This document shows positions 8,357-19,922 of a stretch of DNA of 39,225 nt, piece by piece. Within the stretch, counting starts at the first letter, position 1; each line of letters starts with the position of its first letter. The notes under the pieces are model-generated. The model ran no database searches. It saw only the letters and a list, made by a program, of their open reading frames with translations, and was not told the DNA's origin. Location: the NCBI RefSeq assembly GCF_001509485.1, contig NZ_LLZI01000251.1, forward strand, positions 1-39,225. The letters run 5' to 3'. Position numbers and translations under genes: made by a program. Origin of the DNA: Streptomyces sp. NRRL F-4489. GTDB taxonomy: Bacteria > Actinomycetota > Actinomycetes > Streptomycetales > Streptomycetaceae.

Positions 8357-9237
8357 ACGCCACTCCGGCACCCAAGGACGTTGCGCTGGGCATGCCCCAG
8401 CTCCCGGCCCCCGACTACCCGCCCGAGGTCGCCGCGCGCCTCGCCGCGGACGCCGGGGAGGTGATCGCCCGCTACCCCGACTCGCGCTCGGCGCTGCTGC
8501 CGCTGCTCCACCTCGTCCAGGCCGAGGAGGGGCTCGTCACCCGCACCGGCATCCGCTTCTGCGCCGAGCAGCTGGGGCTGACCACCGCCGAGGTCACCGC
8601 CGTCGCCACCTTCTACACCATGTACCGGCGCCGGCCGGGCGGCGACTACCACGTCGGCGTCTGCACCAACACGCTGTGCGCGGTGATGGGCGGCGACGCG
8701 ATCTTCGAGTCGCTGCAGGAGCATCTCGGCGTCGGCAACGGCGAGACCACCGGCGACGGCCGGATCACCCTGGAGCACATCGAGTGCAACGCCGCCTGCG
8801 ACTTCGCGCCGGTGGTGATGGTGAACTGGGAGTTCTTCGACAACCAGACGCCCGGCTCGGCCCGGCGGCTCGTCGACGACCTGCGGGCCGGCCGCACCGT
8901 CGAGCCGACCCGCGGCGCGCCGCTGTGCACCTTCAGGGAGACCGCCCGGATGCTGGCGGGCTTCCCCGACGAACGGCCCGGCGCCGTCGCGGCCTCCGGC
9001 GGCGCGGGCCCGGCCTCCCTCGTCGGGCTGCGGCTGGCCAAGGGCGAGATCCCGCCGGGCGCGGCCACCGACCACGTCATCGCGCCGCGCACCGCGGGCC
9101 CCGCCGAGGAACCGCCCAGCGGCCACCCCGGTGAGCAGGCGCCCCCCGGGCACCCCAGCTCGCACGACGCCCCGCAGCAGACCTCGGCCTCCGATGAGGA
9201 CTTCCCGGCCGGGCCCACCGCAGAGGAGGGGGAGTGA
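8353..9237 (+). CDS. nuoE: NADH-quinone oxidoreductase subunit E, with long C-terminal tail
   Basis: The 294-residue subunit corresponds to the 24-kDa complex I protein, which has a thioredoxin-like fold and the off-path [2Fe-2S] cluster N1a. Ligands are Cys104 and Cys109 (CTNTLC) and Cys145 and Cys149 (CNAAC). It pairs with NuoF to receive NADH electrons. The core ends near residue 190. About 100 further residues are rich in Pro, Gly, Ala and acidic residues with no recognisable domain, much longer than the E. coli protein (about 166). Its stop overlaps the nuoF start. Confidence 0.95.
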   Translation: MNATPAPKDVALGMPQLPAPDYPPEVAARLAADAGEVIARYPDSRSALLPLLHLVQAEEGLVTRTGIRFCAEQLGLTTAEVTAVATFYTMYRRRPGGDYHVGVCTNTLCAVMGGDAIFESLQEHLGVGNGETTGDGRITLEHIECNAACDFAPVVMVNWEFFDNQTPGSARRLVDDLRAGRTVEPTRGAPLCTFRETARMLAGFPDERPGAVAASGGAGPASLVGLRLAKGEIPPGAATDHVIAPRTAGPAEEPPSGHPGEQAPPGHPSSHDAPQQTSASDEDFPAGPTAEEGE

Positions 9238-10619
9238 TGACCGTGGCAGCCGAATTCGGCGGCGCCTCCCGGCCGCACGCCGGCGGGGCCACCAGCCCCG
9301 AGAAGATCCTCGCGCCGGTGCTCTCCGCCTTCTGGGACGAGCCGGAGTCCTGGACGCTGCAGACCTATCTGCGCCACGAGGGCTACGAGGGCGCGCGCAA
9401 GGCGCTTGCCATGGACCCCGACGACGTCATCGCCTACGTCAAGGACTCCGGGCTGCGCGGCCGCGGCGGCGCCGGCTTCCCGACCGGGATGAAGTGGCAG
9501 TTCATCCCGCAGGGCGACGGCAAACCGCACTACCTCGTCGTCAACGCCGACGAGTCGGAGCCGGGGACCTGCAAGGACATCCCGCTGCTCTTCGCCAATC
9601 CGCACGCCCTGATCGAGGGCATCGTCATCGCCTGCCATGCGATCCGCTCCAGCCATGCCTTCATCTATCTGCGCGGTGAGGTCGTGCCCGTCCTGCGCCG
9701 GCTGCACGAGGCCGTGCGCGAGGCGTACGCGGCGGGCTTCCTCGGCAAGGACGTGCTCGGCTCGGGCCTGGACCTGACCGTCACCGTGCACGCGGGCGCC
9801 GGCGCGTACATCTGCGGTGAGGAGACCGCGCTGCTGGATTCCCTGGAGGGCCGCCGCGGCCAGCCCCGTCTGCGCCCCCCCTTCCCGGCCGTCGCCGGCC
9901 TCTACGCCTGCCCCACTGTGGTGAACAACGTCGAGTCCATCGCGTCGGTTCCCGCGATCCTGAACAAGGGCAAGGAGTGGTTCCGGTCGATGGGCAGCGA
10001 GAAGTCCCCGGGCTTCACGCTCTACTCGCTCAGCGGCCACGTCGCCAACCCCGGCCAGTACGAAGGCCCGTTGGGCATCACGCTGCGCCAGCTGCTGGAC
10101 GTCAGCGGCGGGATGCGGCCCGGCCACCGGCTGAAGTTCTGGACACCCGGCGGCTCCTCCACCCCGATGCTCACCGAGGAGCACCTCGACGTCCCGCTGG
10201 ACTACGAGGGCGTCGGCGCGGCCGGTTCGATGCTCGGCACCAAGGCGCTGCAGTGCTTCGACGAGACCACCTGCGTGGTCCGGGCGGTCACCCGCTGGAC
10301 GGAGTTCTACGCCCACGAGTCGTGCGGCAAGTGCACACCGTGCCGCGAAGGGACGTACTGGCTGGTGCAGTTGCTGCGGGACATCGAGGCCGGCAAGGGC
10401 CGCCCGGCCGACCTCGACAAGCTCGCCGACATCGCCGACAACATCAACGGCAAGTCCTTCTGCGCCCTCGGCGACGGCGCCGCCTCGCCGATCTTCTCCT
10501 CGCTGAAGTACTTCCGCGCGGAGTACGAGGAGCACCTCGGCGGCAGGGGCTGCCCCTTCGACCCGGACAAGTCGGTCCTGTGGGCCGGCACCGACGCCCA
10601 CCTGGGGGTGAACGCATGA
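9237..10619 (+). CDS. nuoF: NADH-quinone oxidoreductase subunit F
   Basis: The 460-residue NADH-oxidising subunit binds FMN and iron-sulfur cluster N3. [13 protein letters not shown] (about 75-87) is the flavin/NADH loop, [10 protein letters not shown] follows, and cluster ligands are Cys363, Cys366 and Cys369 in [12 protein letters not shown] plus Cys409 in SFCALGDG. The ATG at 9237 is used; it sits directly after an in-frame GTG at 9234, and either could initiate. The ATG shares its A with the nuoE TGA. The stop overlaps the nuoG start. Confidence 0.97.
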   Translation: MTVAAEFGGASRPHAGGATSPEKILAPVLSAFWDEPESWTLQTYLRHEGYEGARKALAMDPDDVIAYVKDSGLRGRGGAGFPTGMKWQFIPQGDGKPHYLVVNADESEPGTCKDIPLLFANPHALIEGIVIACHAIRSSHAFIYLRGEVVPVLRRLHEAVREAYAAGFLGKDVLGSGLDLTVTVHAGAGAYICGEETALLDSLEGRRGQPRLRPPFPAVAGLYACPTVVNNVESIASVPAILNKGKEWFRSMGSEKSPGFTLYSLSGHVANPGQYEGPLGITLRQLLDVSGGMRPGHRLKFWTPGGSSTPMLTEEHLDVPLDYEGVGAAGSMLGTKALQCFDETTCVVRAVTRWTEFYAHESCGKCTPCREGTYWLVQLLRDIEAGKGRPADLDKLADIADNINGKSFCALGDGAASPIFSSLKYFRAEYEEHLGGRGCPFDPDKSVLWAGTDAHLGVNA

Positions 10620-13123
10620 CCATCGCGACGGCTGCCCCCGGCGGGGGCGGCGCGGCGGCGGTTCCGCCGGAGGACCTCGTCACCCTGACGATCGACGGCA
10701 TCGAGATCTCCGTCCCCAAGGGGACGCTGGTCATCCGGGCCGCCGAACTCCTCGGCATCGAGATCCCGCGCTTCTGCGACCATCCGCTGCTGGACCCGGC
10801 GGGCGCCTGCCGGCAGTGCATCGTGGAGGTCGAGGGCCAGCGCAAGCCGATGGCCTCCTGCACCATCACCTGCACCGACGGGATGGTGGTGCGCACCCAG
10901 CTGACGTCCCCGGTGGCGGAGAAGGCGCAGCGCGGGGTGATGGAGCTGCTGCTGATCAACCACCCGCTGGACTGCCCGGTCTGCGACAAGGGCGGCGAGT
11001 GCCCGCTGCAGAACCAGGCGATGCAGGTCGGCGACCCGGACACCCGCTTCGAGGGGAAGAAGCGCACGTACCCCAAGCCGGTGCCGATCTCGACGCAGGT
11101 GCTGCTGGACCGCGAGCGGTGCGTGCTGTGCGCGCGGTGCACGCGGTTCAGCAACCAGATCGCCGGCGACCCGATGATCGAGCTGGTCGAGCGGGGCGCG
11201 CTCCAGCAGGTCGGCACGGGCGAGGGCGACCCGTTCGAGTCCTACTTCTCCGGGAACACCATCCAGATCTGCCCGGTGGGGGCGCTGACCTCCGCGGCGT
11301 ACCGCTTCCGGTCCCGCCCGTTCGACCTGGTGTCGTCGCCGTCGGTGTGCGAGCACTGCGCGGGCGGCTGCGCGACCCGTACGGACCACCGGCGCGGGAA
11401 GGTGCTGCGGCGGCTGGCGGCGGACGACCCGGAGGTCAACGAGGAGTGGATCTGCGACAAGGGGCGGTTCGCGTTCCGCTACGCCCAGCTGCCGGACCGG
11501 CTGACGCACCCCCTGGTGCGCGATCCCGCGTCCGGTGAACTGGAGCCGGCGTCCTGGCCGGCGGCGCTGGACGCGGCGGCGCGCGGGCTGGCCGCGGCCC
11601 GGGGGCGCGCCGGGGTGCTGACCGGCGGCCGGCTGACCGTCGAGGACGCGTACGCGTACGCCAAGTTCGCCCGGGTCGCGCTGCACACCAACGACATCGA
11701 CTTCCGGGCCCGGCCGCACAGCGCCGAGGAGGCCGACTTCCTGGCCGCCCGGGTCGCCGGCCGCGGCCGCGACCTGGACGGCAGCGGGGTGACGTACACC
11801 GCGCTGGAGCAGGCGCCGGCGGTGCTGCTGGCCGGGATCGAGGCGGAGGAGGAGGCGCCCGGGGTCTTCCTGCGGCTGCGCAAGGCGCACCGCAAGCGGG
11901 GCCAGCGCACCTGGGGGCTGGCGAGCCACGCCACCCGGGGGCTGGTCAAGGCCGGCGGGACGCTGCTGCCGGCCGCGCCCGGGACGGAGACGGAGTGGCT
12001 GGACGCGCTGGCGGGCGGTGTCGGCCTGGACGGCGAGGGGCGGGCGGCGGCCGAGGCGCTGCGCGCGGACGGCGCGGTGATCGTGGTCGGGGAGCGGCTG
12101 GCGGCGGTGCCGGGCGCGCTGACCGCCGCGGTGCGCGCCGCGACCGCCACCGGGGCCGCGCTGGTGTGGATCCCGCGGCGGGCCGGTGAGCGCGGGGCGG
12201 TGGAGGCCGGCGCGCTGCCGGGGCTGCTGCCCGGCGGGCGGCCGGCCACCGATCCGCGGGCCCGCGACGAGGTCGCCGCGGCCTGGGGTGTGGCGGCGCT
12301 GCCGCACCGGCACGGGCGGGACACCGGCCAGATCGTCGAGGCGGCCGCGACCGGCGAGCTGGGCGCCCTGCTGGTGGCGGGCGTGGAGGTCGCCGATCTG
12401 CCGGATCCGGCGCGGGCGCTGGCGGCGCTGGACGAGGTCGGGTTCCTGGTGAGCCTGGAGCTGCGGCCGTCGCGGGTCACCGAGCGGGCTGATGTGGTGC
12501 TGCCGGTCGCGGCGGTGGCGGAGAAGGCCGGCACGTTCCTCAACTGGGAGGGCCGGGCCCGGCCGTTCGAGGCGGCGCTCAAGCCGGACCAGATGACGCG
12601 GCGGCAGCTGCCGCCGGACGCCCGGGTGCTGCAGATGCTCGCCGACGCCATGGACACCGGCCTCGGGCTGCCGGACCTGCCGGCGGTGCGCCGGGAGCTG
12701 GACGGGCTCGGCGGCTGGAGCGGCCCCTACGCCGGGGAGCCGCGGGAGTCGGGGCGGGCGCTGCCCCGCCCGGCGGCCGGGGAGGCGGTGCTCGCCGGGC
12801 ACCGGCTGCTGCTGGACCAGGGCGTGCTCCAGGAGGGCGACGACGCGCTGGCCGGGACCCGGCACGCCGCGGTCGCCCGGCTGTCGGCGGCCACCGCCGA
12901 GGAGACCGGCGTCAAGGACGGCGATCTGCTGGCGGTGACCGGGCCGGCGGGCTCGGTGCGGCTGCCGCTGCAGGTGACGCCGATGCCCGACCGGGTGGTG
13001 TGGCTGCCGCTGAACTCCGCGGGCGGCGGCGTGGCCGCCGACACCGGGGCGCACCCCGGTGAACTGGTGAAGGTCTCCGCCGTCCCCGGTACGCCGGTGC
13101 CGGCCGAGGAGGTGGACGGATGA
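10616..13123 (+). CDS. nuoG: NADH-quinone oxidoreductase subunit G
   Basis: The 835-residue subunit is the large iron-sulfur protein of the NADH module. The N-terminal part binds [2Fe-2S] N1b (Cys54, 65, 68, 82), N4 (His116, Cys120, 123, 129) and N5 (Cys169, 172, 175, 219). The additional N7 cluster found only in some bacteria has its four Cys intact (245, 248, 252, 280). The rest is a molybdopterin-oxidoreductase-like domain, which in complex I lacks the cofactor. In this protein that domain is Ala/Gly-rich and poorly conserved, ending in a molydopterin-dinucleotide-binding-like C-terminal domain (about 700-830). It overlaps its neighbours by 4 bases on both sides. Confidence 0.96.
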   Translation: MTIATAAPGGGGAAAVPPEDLVTLTIDGIEISVPKGTLVIRAAELLGIEIPRFCDHPLLDPAGACRQCIVEVEGQRKPMASCTITCTDGMVVRTQLTSPVAEKAQRGVMELLLINHPLDCPVCDKGGECPLQNQAMQVGDPDTRFEGKKRTYPKPVPISTQVLLDRERCVLCARCTRFSNQIAGDPMIELVERGALQQVGTGEGDPFESYFSGNTIQICPVGALTSAAYRFRSRPFDLVSSPSVCEHCAGGCATRTDHRRGKVLRRLAADDPEVNEEWICDKGRFAFRYAQLPDRLTHPLVRDPASGELEPASWPAALDAAARGLAAARGRAGVLTGGRLTVEDAYAYAKFARVALHTNDIDFRARPHSAEEADFLAARVAGRGRDLDGSGVTYTALEQAPAVLLAGIEAEEEAPGVFLRLRKAHRKRGQRTWGLASHATRGLVKAGGTLLPAAPGTETEWLDALAGGVGLDGEGRAAAEALRADGAVIVVGERLAAVPGALTAAVRAATATGAALVWIPRRAGERGAVEAGALPGLLPGGRPATDPRARDEVAAAWGVAALPHRHGRDTGQIVEAAATGELGALLVAGVEVADLPDPARALAALDEVGFLVSLELRPSRVTERADVVLPVAAVAEKAGTFLNWEGRARPFEAALKPDQMTRRQLPPDARVLQMLADAMDTGLGLPDLPAVRRELDGLGGWSGPYAGEPRESGRALPRPAAGEAVLAGHRLLLDQGVLQEGDDALAGTRHAAVARLSAATAEETGVKDGDLLAVTGPAGSVRLPLQVTPMPDRVVWLPLNSAGGGVAADTGAHPGELVKVSAVPGTPVPAEEVDG

Positions 13124-14505
13124 TGCAGCATCCCGGTTTCCCGGTGGCGGCGCTGGCCGCCCAGGAGGACCTGTCGATGTTCGGGCGCGACCCGTGGTGG
13201 CTGGTCGTCATCAAGGCGGTGTTCTGCTTCGCGTTCCTGATGCTGACGGTGCTGTTCTCCATCGTCTGGGAGCGCAAGGTCGTCGCCTGGATGCAGCTGC
13301 GGATCGGGCCCAACCGCCACGGGCCGTGGGGGATGCTCCAGTCCCTGGCCGACGGCATCAAGCTGATGCTGAAGGAGGACCTGGTCGTCCGGCGGGCCGA
13401 CAAGGCGGTGTACGTGCTCGCGCCGATCGTGGCGGCGATCCCGGCGTTCATGGCGATCGCGGTGATCCCGTTCGGCCCGGCCGGCAACGAGATCTCGATC
13501 TTCGGGCACCGCACCCCGATGCAGCTCACCGACCTGCCGATCGGCGTGCTGTACATCCTGGCCACGGCCTCGGTCGGCATCTACGGGATCGTGCTGGCGG
13601 GCTGGTCGTCGGGGTCGACGTATCCGCTGCTGGGCGGGTTGCGGTCGTGCGCGCAGATGATCTCGTACGAGATCGCGATGGGCGCGGCGTTCGCGTCGGT
13701 GTTCCTGTACTCCGGGTCGATGTCGACGTCGACGATCGTGGAGTCGCAGGCGAACAAGTGGTACGTGCTGCTGCTGCCGGTGTCGTTCCTGATCTACATC
13801 GTGACGATGGTGGGGGAGACGAACCGCGCGCCGTTCGACATGCCGGAGTCCGAGGGCGATCTGGTCGGCGGCTTCAACACCGAGTACTCGTCCATCAAGT
13901 TCGCGATGTTCATGCTGGCCGAGTACGTCAACATGGTCACCGTCTCGTCGGTCGCGGTGACCCTGTTCCTCGGCGGCTGGCGGGCGCCGTGGCCGATCTC
14001 CACGTTCTGGGAGGGCGCGAACCACGGCTGGTGGCCGATGCTCTGGTTCACCCTCAAGGTGCAGCTGCTGCTGTTCTTCTTCATCTGGCTGCGCGGCACG
14101 CTGCCGCGGGTGCGCTACGACCAGCTGATGCGGCTGGGCTGGAAGGTCCTGATCCCGGTCTCGCTGGTGTGGCTGCTGCTGGTCGCCACGGTGCGGGCGC
14201 TGAAGAACGAGGGCTACGACTTCTCCCGGATCGTGCTGTATGTCGGCGGCGGCGCGGTGGCGCTGCTGCTGATCTCGCTGGTCGTGGACTTCTTCCGGCG
14301 GGTGGAGCCGGAGGAGGGGGCGGACGGCGGGGCCGCGTTCGATCCGATGGCCGGCGGGTTCCCCGTACCGCCGCTGCCGGGGCAGTCGCTGCCGCCGGTG
14401 CCGCGGCGGCGGCCGCGCCGGGACGGCGAGTTGATTGTCAGTGGTCGGGTGGACACTGTGAGTGACGCTAGCGAGAGCGACGGAAAGGGGGGCGACGGTG
14501 CCTGA
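13120..14505 (+). CDS. nuoH: NADH-quinone oxidoreductase subunit H
   Basis: The 461-residue integral membrane subunit connects the quinone chamber to the proton-pumping arm. The conserved segments [31 protein letters not shown] and [17 protein letters not shown] are all present, with about eight hydrophobic helices between residues 20 and 390. The last 70 residues are a cytoplasmic Pro/Arg-rich tail absent from proteobacterial NuoH. Two adjacent ATG codons (13120, 13123) could start translation; the first overlaps the nuoG stop. Its 3' end overlaps nuoI by 8 bases. Confidence 0.96.
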   Translation: MMQHPGFPVAALAAQEDLSMFGRDPWWLVVIKAVFCFAFLMLTVLFSIVWERKVVAWMQLRIGPNRHGPWGMLQSLADGIKLMLKEDLVVRRADKAVYVLAPIVAAIPAFMAIAVIPFGPAGNEISIFGHRTPMQLTDLPIGVLYILATASVGIYGIVLAGWSSGSTYPLLGGLRSCAQMISYEIAMGAAFASVFLYSGSMSTSTIVESQANKWYVLLLPVSFLIYIVTMVGETNRAPFDMPESEGDLVGGFNTEYSSIKFAMFMLAEYVNMVTVSSVAVTLFLGGWRAPWPISTFWEGANHGWWPMLWFTLKVQLLLFFFIWLRGTLPRVRYDQLMRLGWKVLIPVSLVWLLLVATVRALKNEGYDFSRIVLYVGGGAVALLLISLVVDFFRRVEPEEGADGGAAFDPMAGGFPVPPLPGQSLPPVPRRRPRRDGELIVSGRVDTVSDASESDGKGGDGA

Positions 14506-15121
14506 GTTCCAGAACCCGGTGGCCGGCTTCGGCGTGACCTTCAAGGCCATGTTCAAGAAGCGGCTGACCGAGCAGTATCCGGAGGAGAAGAAGCCGACGG
14601 CGCCGCGTTTCCACGGCCGGCACCAGCTCAACCGCCATCCGGACGGGCTGGAGAAGTGCGTGGGCTGCGAGCTGTGCGCCTGGGCCTGCCCGGCGGACGC
14701 GATCTACGTCGAGGGCGGTGACAACACCGACGAGGAGCGCTACTCCCCGGGCGAGCGGTACGGCCGCGTCTACCAGATCAACTACCTCCGCTGCATCCTG
14801 TGCGGCCTGTGTGTGGAGGCGTGCCCGACCCGCGCGCTGACCATGACCAACGAGTACGAGCTCGCCGACCGCTCCCGCGCCTCGCTGATCTACACCAAGG
14901 AGGAGCTGCTGGTGGGCCTGTCGGAGGGCATGGTCGACACCCCGCACGCGATCCATCCGGGCATGACCGAGCGGGACTACTACAGCGGGCTGGTGACGGA
15001 GGCCGCGCCGGGGACGGTGCGGCAGACGGCGGCCTCCCGGGGCGAGCGGCCGGGCGATCCGGCGGACGCGGTGGACGCGGGCCGGGCCCAGGAGGCCGCG
15101 GAGACGGAGGTGCGGCGATGA
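14498..15121 (+). CDS. nuoI: NADH-quinone oxidoreductase subunit I
   Basis: The 207-residue ferredoxin-like subunit carries clusters N6a and N6b and passes electrons from the NuoG side to NuoB. Two CxxCxxCxxxCP motifs are complete: Cys54, 57, 60, 64 and Cys99, 102, 105, 109. GTG 14498 is chosen over the upstream in-frame ATG 14462 because the protein then begins at the conserved [14 protein letters not shown] segment and AAAGGGGGG lies just upstream. It lies 8 bases inside nuoH. The C-terminal 55 residues are a variable tail. Confidence 0.96.
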   Translation: MPEFQNPVAGFGVTFKAMFKKRLTEQYPEEKKPTAPRFHGRHQLNRHPDGLEKCVGCELCAWACPADAIYVEGGDNTDEERYSPGERYGRVYQINYLRCILCGLCVEACPTRALTMTNEYELADRSRASLIYTKEELLVGLSEGMVDTPHAIHPGMTERDYYSGLVTEAAPGTVRQTAASRGERPGDPADAVDAGRAQEAAETEVRR

Positions 15122-15996
15122 CCGGCCTGGCCGCCGCCACCGCGACCTCCTCGGGGGAGGCCGTGCAGTTCTGGATCCTGGGGACCGTCGCCGTGGCCGG
15201 CGCGCTGTGCACGATCCTGATGAAGCGGGCCGTGCACAGCGCCCTCTCGCTGGCCGGGACCATGATCGTCCTGGCGGTCTTCTACCTGGCCAACGGCGCG
15301 TACTTCCTCGGCATCGTGCAGATCGTGGTCTACACCGGCGCGATCATGATGCTGTTCCTGTTCGTGGTGATGCTGGTCGGCGTCACCGCCGCGGACTCCC
15401 TGAAGGAGACCCTCAAGGGGCAGCGCTGGCTCGTGGTCGGCCTGGGTCTCGGCTTCGGCATCCTGCTGATCGCCGGGATCGGCAACGCCTCGCTCAAGCA
15501 CTTCAACGGCCTGGGCGACGCCAACGCCGGCGGCAATGTGCCGGGCCTGGCCGCGCTGATCTTCACCCGGTACGTCTTCGCCTTCGAGCTCACCGGCGCG
15601 CTGCTGATCACGGCGGTGGTGGGCGCGATGGTCCTCACCCACCGGGAGCGCACCGAGCGCTCCCGGACCCAGCGGGAGCGCGCCGAGGCCCGCATCCGCG
15701 AGGGCAAGCAGGTCACGCCCCTGCCGGCCCCGGGTGTCTACGCCCGGCACAACGCCGTCGACATCCCCGGTCTGCTGCCGGACGGCACGCCCTCGGAGCT
15801 GACGGTCAGCCCGACGCTGCGGGAGCGCGGCCAGGTCCGGGACGTCTCCGGCCAGTCGCTGGCCGAACTCAAGGCGCTGGAGCGGAAGTCGGCGCAGTGG
15901 CTGGGGCGCGGCTCCGGGGAGCCGGGGTCCGAGGAGCGGAACGGGCCCGACAAGCGGAACGGCCCCGCCGCGCCGAAGGAGGGCGCGCAGAAATGA
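15118..15996 (+). CDS. nuoJ: NADH-quinone oxidoreductase subunit J
   Basis: The 292-residue membrane subunit has five predicted helices in the first 180 residues, including the conserved [18 protein letters not shown] stretch whose pi-bulge region is important for coupling in other complex I enzymes. Residues about 180-292 form a long charged cytoplasmic tail, starting [18 protein letters not shown], with no homologue in E. coli NuoJ (184 residues). Similar extensions occur in other actinobacteria. ATG 15118 overlaps the nuoI stop, and the stop overlaps nuoK. Confidence 0.95.
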   Translation: MTGLAAATATSSGEAVQFWILGTVAVAGALCTILMKRAVHSALSLAGTMIVLAVFYLANGAYFLGIVQIVVYTGAIMMLFLFVVMLVGVTAADSLKETLKGQRWLVVGLGLGFGILLIAGIGNASLKHFNGLGDANAGGNVPGLAALIFTRYVFAFELTGALLITAVVGAMVLTHRERTERSRTQRERAEARIREGKQVTPLPAPGVYARHNAVDIPGLLPDGTPSELTVSPTLRERGQVRDVSGQSLAELKALERKSAQWLGRGSGEPGSEERNGPDKRNGPAAPKEGAQK

Positions 15997-16292
15997 ACCC
16001 GGTCAACTACCTCTACCTCGCCGCCCTGCTGTTCACCATCGGCGCGGCCGGCGTCCTGATCAGGCGGAACGCCATCGTGGTGTTCATGTGCGTCGAGCTG
16101 ATGCTGAACGCCTGCAACCTCGCCTTTGTCACCTTCTCGCGGATGCACGGCAATCTCGACGGCCAGATCTTCGCCTTCTTCACGATGGTCGTCGCCGCCG
16201 CGGAGGTCGTGGTCGGCCTGGCCATCATCGTGTCGGTCTTCCGCACCCGCCATTCGGCCTCGGTCGACGACGCCAGCCTGATGAAGCTGTAA
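15993..16292 (+). CDS. nuoK: NADH-quinone oxidoreductase subunit K
   Basis: The 99-residue, three-helix membrane subunit is related to the MrpC antiporter subunit. The two buried acidic residues of the proton path are present: Glu35 in CVELMLNA and Glu71 in AAAEVVVGL. Length matches the family. It overlaps nuoJ by 4 bases and is followed by nuoL after 12 bases. Confidence 0.97.
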   Translation: MNPVNYLYLAALLFTIGAAGVLIRRNAIVVFMCVELMLNACNLAFVTFSRMHGNLDGQIFAFFTMVVAAAEVVVGLAIIVSVFRTRHSASVDDASLMKL

Positions 16293-16304
16293 GGGGTCGC
16301 CAAA

Positions 16305-18251
16305 GTGGAGAACTTGATCGCGCTGCTCATCGCGGCACCGCTGGCCGGTGCGGTCCTGCTGCTGTGCGGCGGCAGGCGCCTGGACCGCGCCGGCCACTGG
16401 ATCGGCTCGCTGCTGGCGGTGGCCTCGTTCGCCGTCGGGGTGGTGCTCTTCGCGGATCTGCTCGGCCGGGACCCCGGGCACCGGACGCTGCACCAGCACC
16501 TGTTCAGCTGGGTGCCGGTCGGCGGCTTCCGGGCCGACGCGTCCTTCCAGCTCGACCAGCTGTCGATGACGTTCGTGCTGCTGATCACCGGTGTCGGGTC
16601 GCTGATCCACATCTACTCGATCGGCTACATGGCGCACGACGCGCGCCGCCGCCGCTTCTTCGGCTATCTCAACCTCTTCCTGGCGGCGATGCTGCTGCTG
16701 GTCCTCGCCGACAACTACCTCCTGCTGTACGCCGGCTGGGAGGGCGTCGGCCTCGCCTCGTACCTCCTCATCGGCTTCTGGCAGCACAAGCCCAGCGCGG
16801 CCACGGCCGCGAAGAAGGCGTTCCTGGTCAACCGCGTCGGCGATATGGGCCTGTCGATCGCGATCATGCTGATGTTCACGACGTTCGGGACGTTCGCGTT
16901 CGGTCCGGTGCTCGGCGCGGCCGGCCAGGCGTCCGAGGGGAAGCTGACCGCGATCGGGCTGATGCTGCTGCTGGCCGCCTGCGGCAAGTCCGCGCAGGTG
17001 CCGCTGCAGTCCTGGCTCGGTGACGCGATGGAGGGCCCGACGCCGGTCTCCGCGCTGATCCACGCGGCCACCATGGTCACCGCCGGGGTGTATCTGATCA
17101 CCCGCTCCGGCGCGATCTTCAACGCCGCGCCGGACGCGCAGACCGCGGTGGTCGCGGTCGGCGCGGTGACGCTGCTCTTCGGTGCGATCGTCGGTTGCGC
17201 CAAGGACGACATCAAGAAGGCGCTGGCCGGTTCGACGATGTCGCAGATCGGCTACATGATCCTGGCCGCCGGCCTGGGCCCGGTCGGCTACGCCTTCGCG
17301 ATCATGCACCTGGTCACCCACGGCTTCTTCAAGGCCGGCCTCTTCCTCGGCGCCGGATCCGTGATGCACGGGATGAACGACGAGGTGGACATGCGCCGCT
17401 ACGGCGGCCTCCGGAAATACATGCCGGTCACCTTCGTCACCTTCGGCCTGGGCTATCTGGCCATCATCGGCTTCCCGGGCCTGTCCGGCTTCTTCTCCAA
17501 GGACAAGATCATCGAGGCGGCGTTCGCCCGCGGCGGCACCGAGGGCTGGATCCTCGGCGGCGCGGCCCTGCTGGGCGCCGCGCTCACCGCGTTCTACATG
17601 ACCCGGGTGATGCTGATGACGTTCTTCGGCGAGGAGCGCTGGCGGAACGCCCCCACCCCCTCACCGGACGAGCCCTCGGCCGAGCCGGCCGCGCAGACCC
17701 GCGGCGAGTACACCCCGCCGCGGCCGCACGAGTCGCCGAAGGTCATGACGGTCCCGATGATCGTGCTGGCGGTCGGGTCGGTCTTCGCCGGCGGGCTGTT
17801 CAGCATCGGGGACGCCTTCGTGGGCTGGCTGGAGCCGGTCACCTCGTTCTCCCACGGCCACTCGCCGGTGAGCGCCGGGGCGGTCACCGCCGCCACGATG
17901 GTGGTGCTGGTGCTCGGCGCGGGCCTGGCCTGGCTGATGTACGGCCGCCGGCCCGTCCCGGCCACCGCCCCGCGCGGTTCGCTGCTGACCCGCGTCGCCC
18001 GCCGCGATCTGCTCCAGGACGACTTCAACCACATCGTGCTGGTGCGCGGCGGCGAGCACCTGACCCGCACGCTGGTCTACCTCGACCACTCCGTGGTGGA
18101 CGGCGCGGTCAACGGCACGGCCGCCGCGATGGGCGGGCTCTCCGGCCGGCTGCGGCGGTTGCAGACCGGTTTCGTCCGCTCCTACGCGGTCCAGATGCTG
18201 GGCGGGGCCGCCGTTCTCGTCGCCGCGACCCTGCTGATGAGGGGTGTCTGA
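16305..18251 (+). CDS. nuoL: NADH-quinone oxidoreductase subunit L
   Basis: The 648-residue antiporter-like subunit sits at the distal end of the membrane arm and carries the long lateral helix at its C-terminus. [19 protein letters not shown] holds the conserved Glu on helix 5, and the helix 7-8 region [16 protein letters not shown] is intact. A Pro/Glu-rich insertion of about 35 residues (around 450-485) precedes the last helices. GTG 16305 is preceded by AAGGGG. Confidence 0.96.
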   Translation: MENLIALLIAAPLAGAVLLLCGGRRLDRAGHWIGSLLAVASFAVGVVLFADLLGRDPGHRTLHQHLFSWVPVGGFRADASFQLDQLSMTFVLLITGVGSLIHIYSIGYMAHDARRRRFFGYLNLFLAAMLLLVLADNYLLLYAGWEGVGLASYLLIGFWQHKPSAATAAKKAFLVNRVGDMGLSIAIMLMFTTFGTFAFGPVLGAAGQASEGKLTAIGLMLLLAACGKSAQVPLQSWLGDAMEGPTPVSALIHAATMVTAGVYLITRSGAIFNAAPDAQTAVVAVGAVTLLFGAIVGCAKDDIKKALAGSTMSQIGYMILAAGLGPVGYAFAIMHLVTHGFFKAGLFLGAGSVMHGMNDEVDMRRYGGLRKYMPVTFVTFGLGYLAIIGFPGLSGFFSKDKIIEAAFARGGTEGWILGGAALLGAALTAFYMTRVMLMTFFGEERWRNAPTPSPDEPSAEPAAQTRGEYTPPRPHESPKVMTVPMIVLAVGSVFAGGLFSIGDAFVGWLEPVTSFSHGHSPVSAGAVTAATMVVLVLGAGLAWLMYGRRPVPATAPRGSLLTRVARRDLLQDDFNHIVLVRGGEHLTRTLVYLDHSVVDGAVNGTAAAMGGLSGRLRRLQTGFVRSYAVQMLGGAAVLVAATLLMRGV

Positions 18252-18254
18252 GCC

Positions 18255-19922
18255 ATGTCAGCCTTTTCCTTCCCGCTGCTGACGGCGACCGCCGCGCTGC
18301 CGGCGATCGGGGCGGTCGCCACCGCCGCGGTGCCCGCCGCCCGGCGCACCGCCGCCAAGTGGCTGGCGCTGGTCTTCTCGCTGGCCACCCTGGCGCTGGC
18401 GCTGCTGATCGCGGCGCGCTTCGACCCGGGGGCCACGGGGCCGTTCCAGCTCACCGAATCGCACGCCTGGATCCGGGACTTCGGCGTCCGCTACGACCTC
18501 GGCGTGGACGGTATCGCGGTCGCCCTGATCGCGCTGACCGCGCTGCTGGTCCCGTTCGTCATCCTGGCCGGCTGGCACGACGCCGACCCCCTGGAGGGCG
18601 CCGAGCCGAACCGCCGCTGGCGGCCCACCCAGGGCTTCTTCGCGCTGGTCCTGGCGGTCGAGGCGATGGTGGTGCTCTCCTTCGAGGCCACCGACGTCTT
18701 CCTCTTCTACCTCTTCTTCGAAGCCATGCTGATCCCGATGTACTTCCTCATCGGCGGCTTCGGGGACCGGGCCGGCGGCCGCGGGGAGCGGCAGGCCGCC
18801 GCCCAGCGGTCGTACGCCGCGGTGAAGTTCCTGCTCTACAACCTCGCCGGCGGCCTGATCATGCTGGCCGCGGTGATCGGGCTGTACGCCGTCACCGCCC
18901 ACCAGCTGGGCGCCGGCACCTTCTCGCTGCCGGAGATCGTCCGGGCCCGGGCGTCCGGCGCGCTGACGATCGGCACCGGCACCGAGCGGCTGCTCTTCCT
19001 CGGCTTCTTCTTCGCCTTCGCGGTGAAGGCGCCGCTGTGGCCGCTGCACACCTGGCTGCCGAACGCCATGGGCGAGGCCACGTCCCCGGTCGCGGTGCTG
19101 ATCACCGCGGTCGTCGACAAGGTCGGCACGTTCGCGATGCTGCGGTTCTGCCTCCAGCTCTTCCCGGAGGCCAGCCGCTGGGCCACCCCGGTCATCCTGG
19201 TGCTGGCGCTGATCAGCGTCGTCTACGGCGCGCTGCTGGCGGTCGGCCAGCGGGACATCAAGCGGCTGATCGCCTACGCCTCGATCTCCCACTTCGGCTT
19301 CATCATCCTGGGCATCTTCGCGATGACGACCCAGGGCCAGAGCGGCGCGACGCTCTACATGGTCAACCACGGCATCTCCACCGCCGCGCTGATGCTGGTG
19401 GCCGGCTTCCTGATCAGCCGCCGCGGCTCCCGCCTGATCGGGGACTTCGGCGGCGTCCAGAAGGTCGCCCCCGTGCTCGCCGGCACGTTCCTCGTCGGCG
19501 GGCTGGCCACCCTGTCGCTGCCCGGGCTGGCCCCGTTCGTCAGTGAATTCCTGGTGCTGGTCGGCACGTTCAGCCGCTATCCGGTGATCGGGATCATCGC
19601 CACCACCGGCATCGTGCTGGCCGCGCTCTACGTCCTGGTGCTCTACCAGCGGACGATGACCGGGCCGGTGCGGGCGGAGGTCAAGGCGATGCCGGACCTG
19701 CGGGTGCGGGAGCTGGTGGTGGTCGCGCCGCTGATCGCGCTGCTGCTGTTCCTCGGGGTGTATCCCAAGCCGCTCACCGACCTCGTCAACCCCGCGGTGC
19801 ACCACACCCTGTCCGTGGTGGACCGCAAGGATCCCAAGCCCAGTGTGCCGGTGAGCGCCGAGCCGGGCGGCGGCCGGCCGGGCCGGACCGCGCAGACCCA
19901 AGACGTGGAGGCCGCGAAGTGA
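18255..19922 (+). CDS. nuoM: NADH-quinone oxidoreductase subunit M
   Basis: The 555-residue second antiporter-like proton-pumping subunit has about fourteen hydrophobic helices. LFYLFFEAMLIPMYFLIG contains the conserved helix-5 Glu. APLWPLHTWLPNAMGEATSPVAVL and RDIKRLIAYASISHFGFI contain the Lys and His residues typical of the family. A hydrophilic tail of about 40 residues closes the protein. Only three bases separate it from nuoL, and its stop overlaps the nuoN GTG. Confidence 0.96.
   Translation: MSAFSFPLLTATAALPAIGAVATAAVPAARRTAAKWLALVFSLATLALALLIAARFDPGATGPFQLTESHAWIRDFGVRYDLGVDGIAVALIALTALLVPFVILAGWHDADPLEGAEPNRRWRPTQGFFALVLAVEAMVVLSFEATDVFLFYLFFEAMLIPMYFLIGGFGDRAGGRGERQAAAQRSYAAVKFLLYNLAGGLIMLAAVIGLYAVTAHQLGAGTFSLPEIVRARASGALTIGTGTERLLFLGFFFAFAVKAPLWPLHTWLPNAMGEATSPVAVLITAVVDKVGTFAMLRFCLQLFPEASRWATPVILVLALISVVYGALLAVGQRDIKRLIAYASISHFGFIILGIFAMTTQGQSGATLYMVNHGISTAALMLVAGFLISRRGSRLIGDFGGVQKVAPVLAGTFLVGGLATLSLPGLAPFVSEFLVLVGTFSRYPVIGIIATTGIVLAALYVLVLYQRTMTGPVRAEVKAMPDLRVRELVVVAPLIALLLFLGVYPKPLTDLVNPAVHHTLSVVDRKDPKPSVPVSAEPGGGRPGRTAQTQDVEAAK

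Noticed and set aside
10307..13054. A 915-codon minus-strand open frame opposite nuoG
   Set aside because: The sense frame encodes NuoG with all cluster ligands; the antisense translation is Arg/His/Pro/Gln-rich without motifs.
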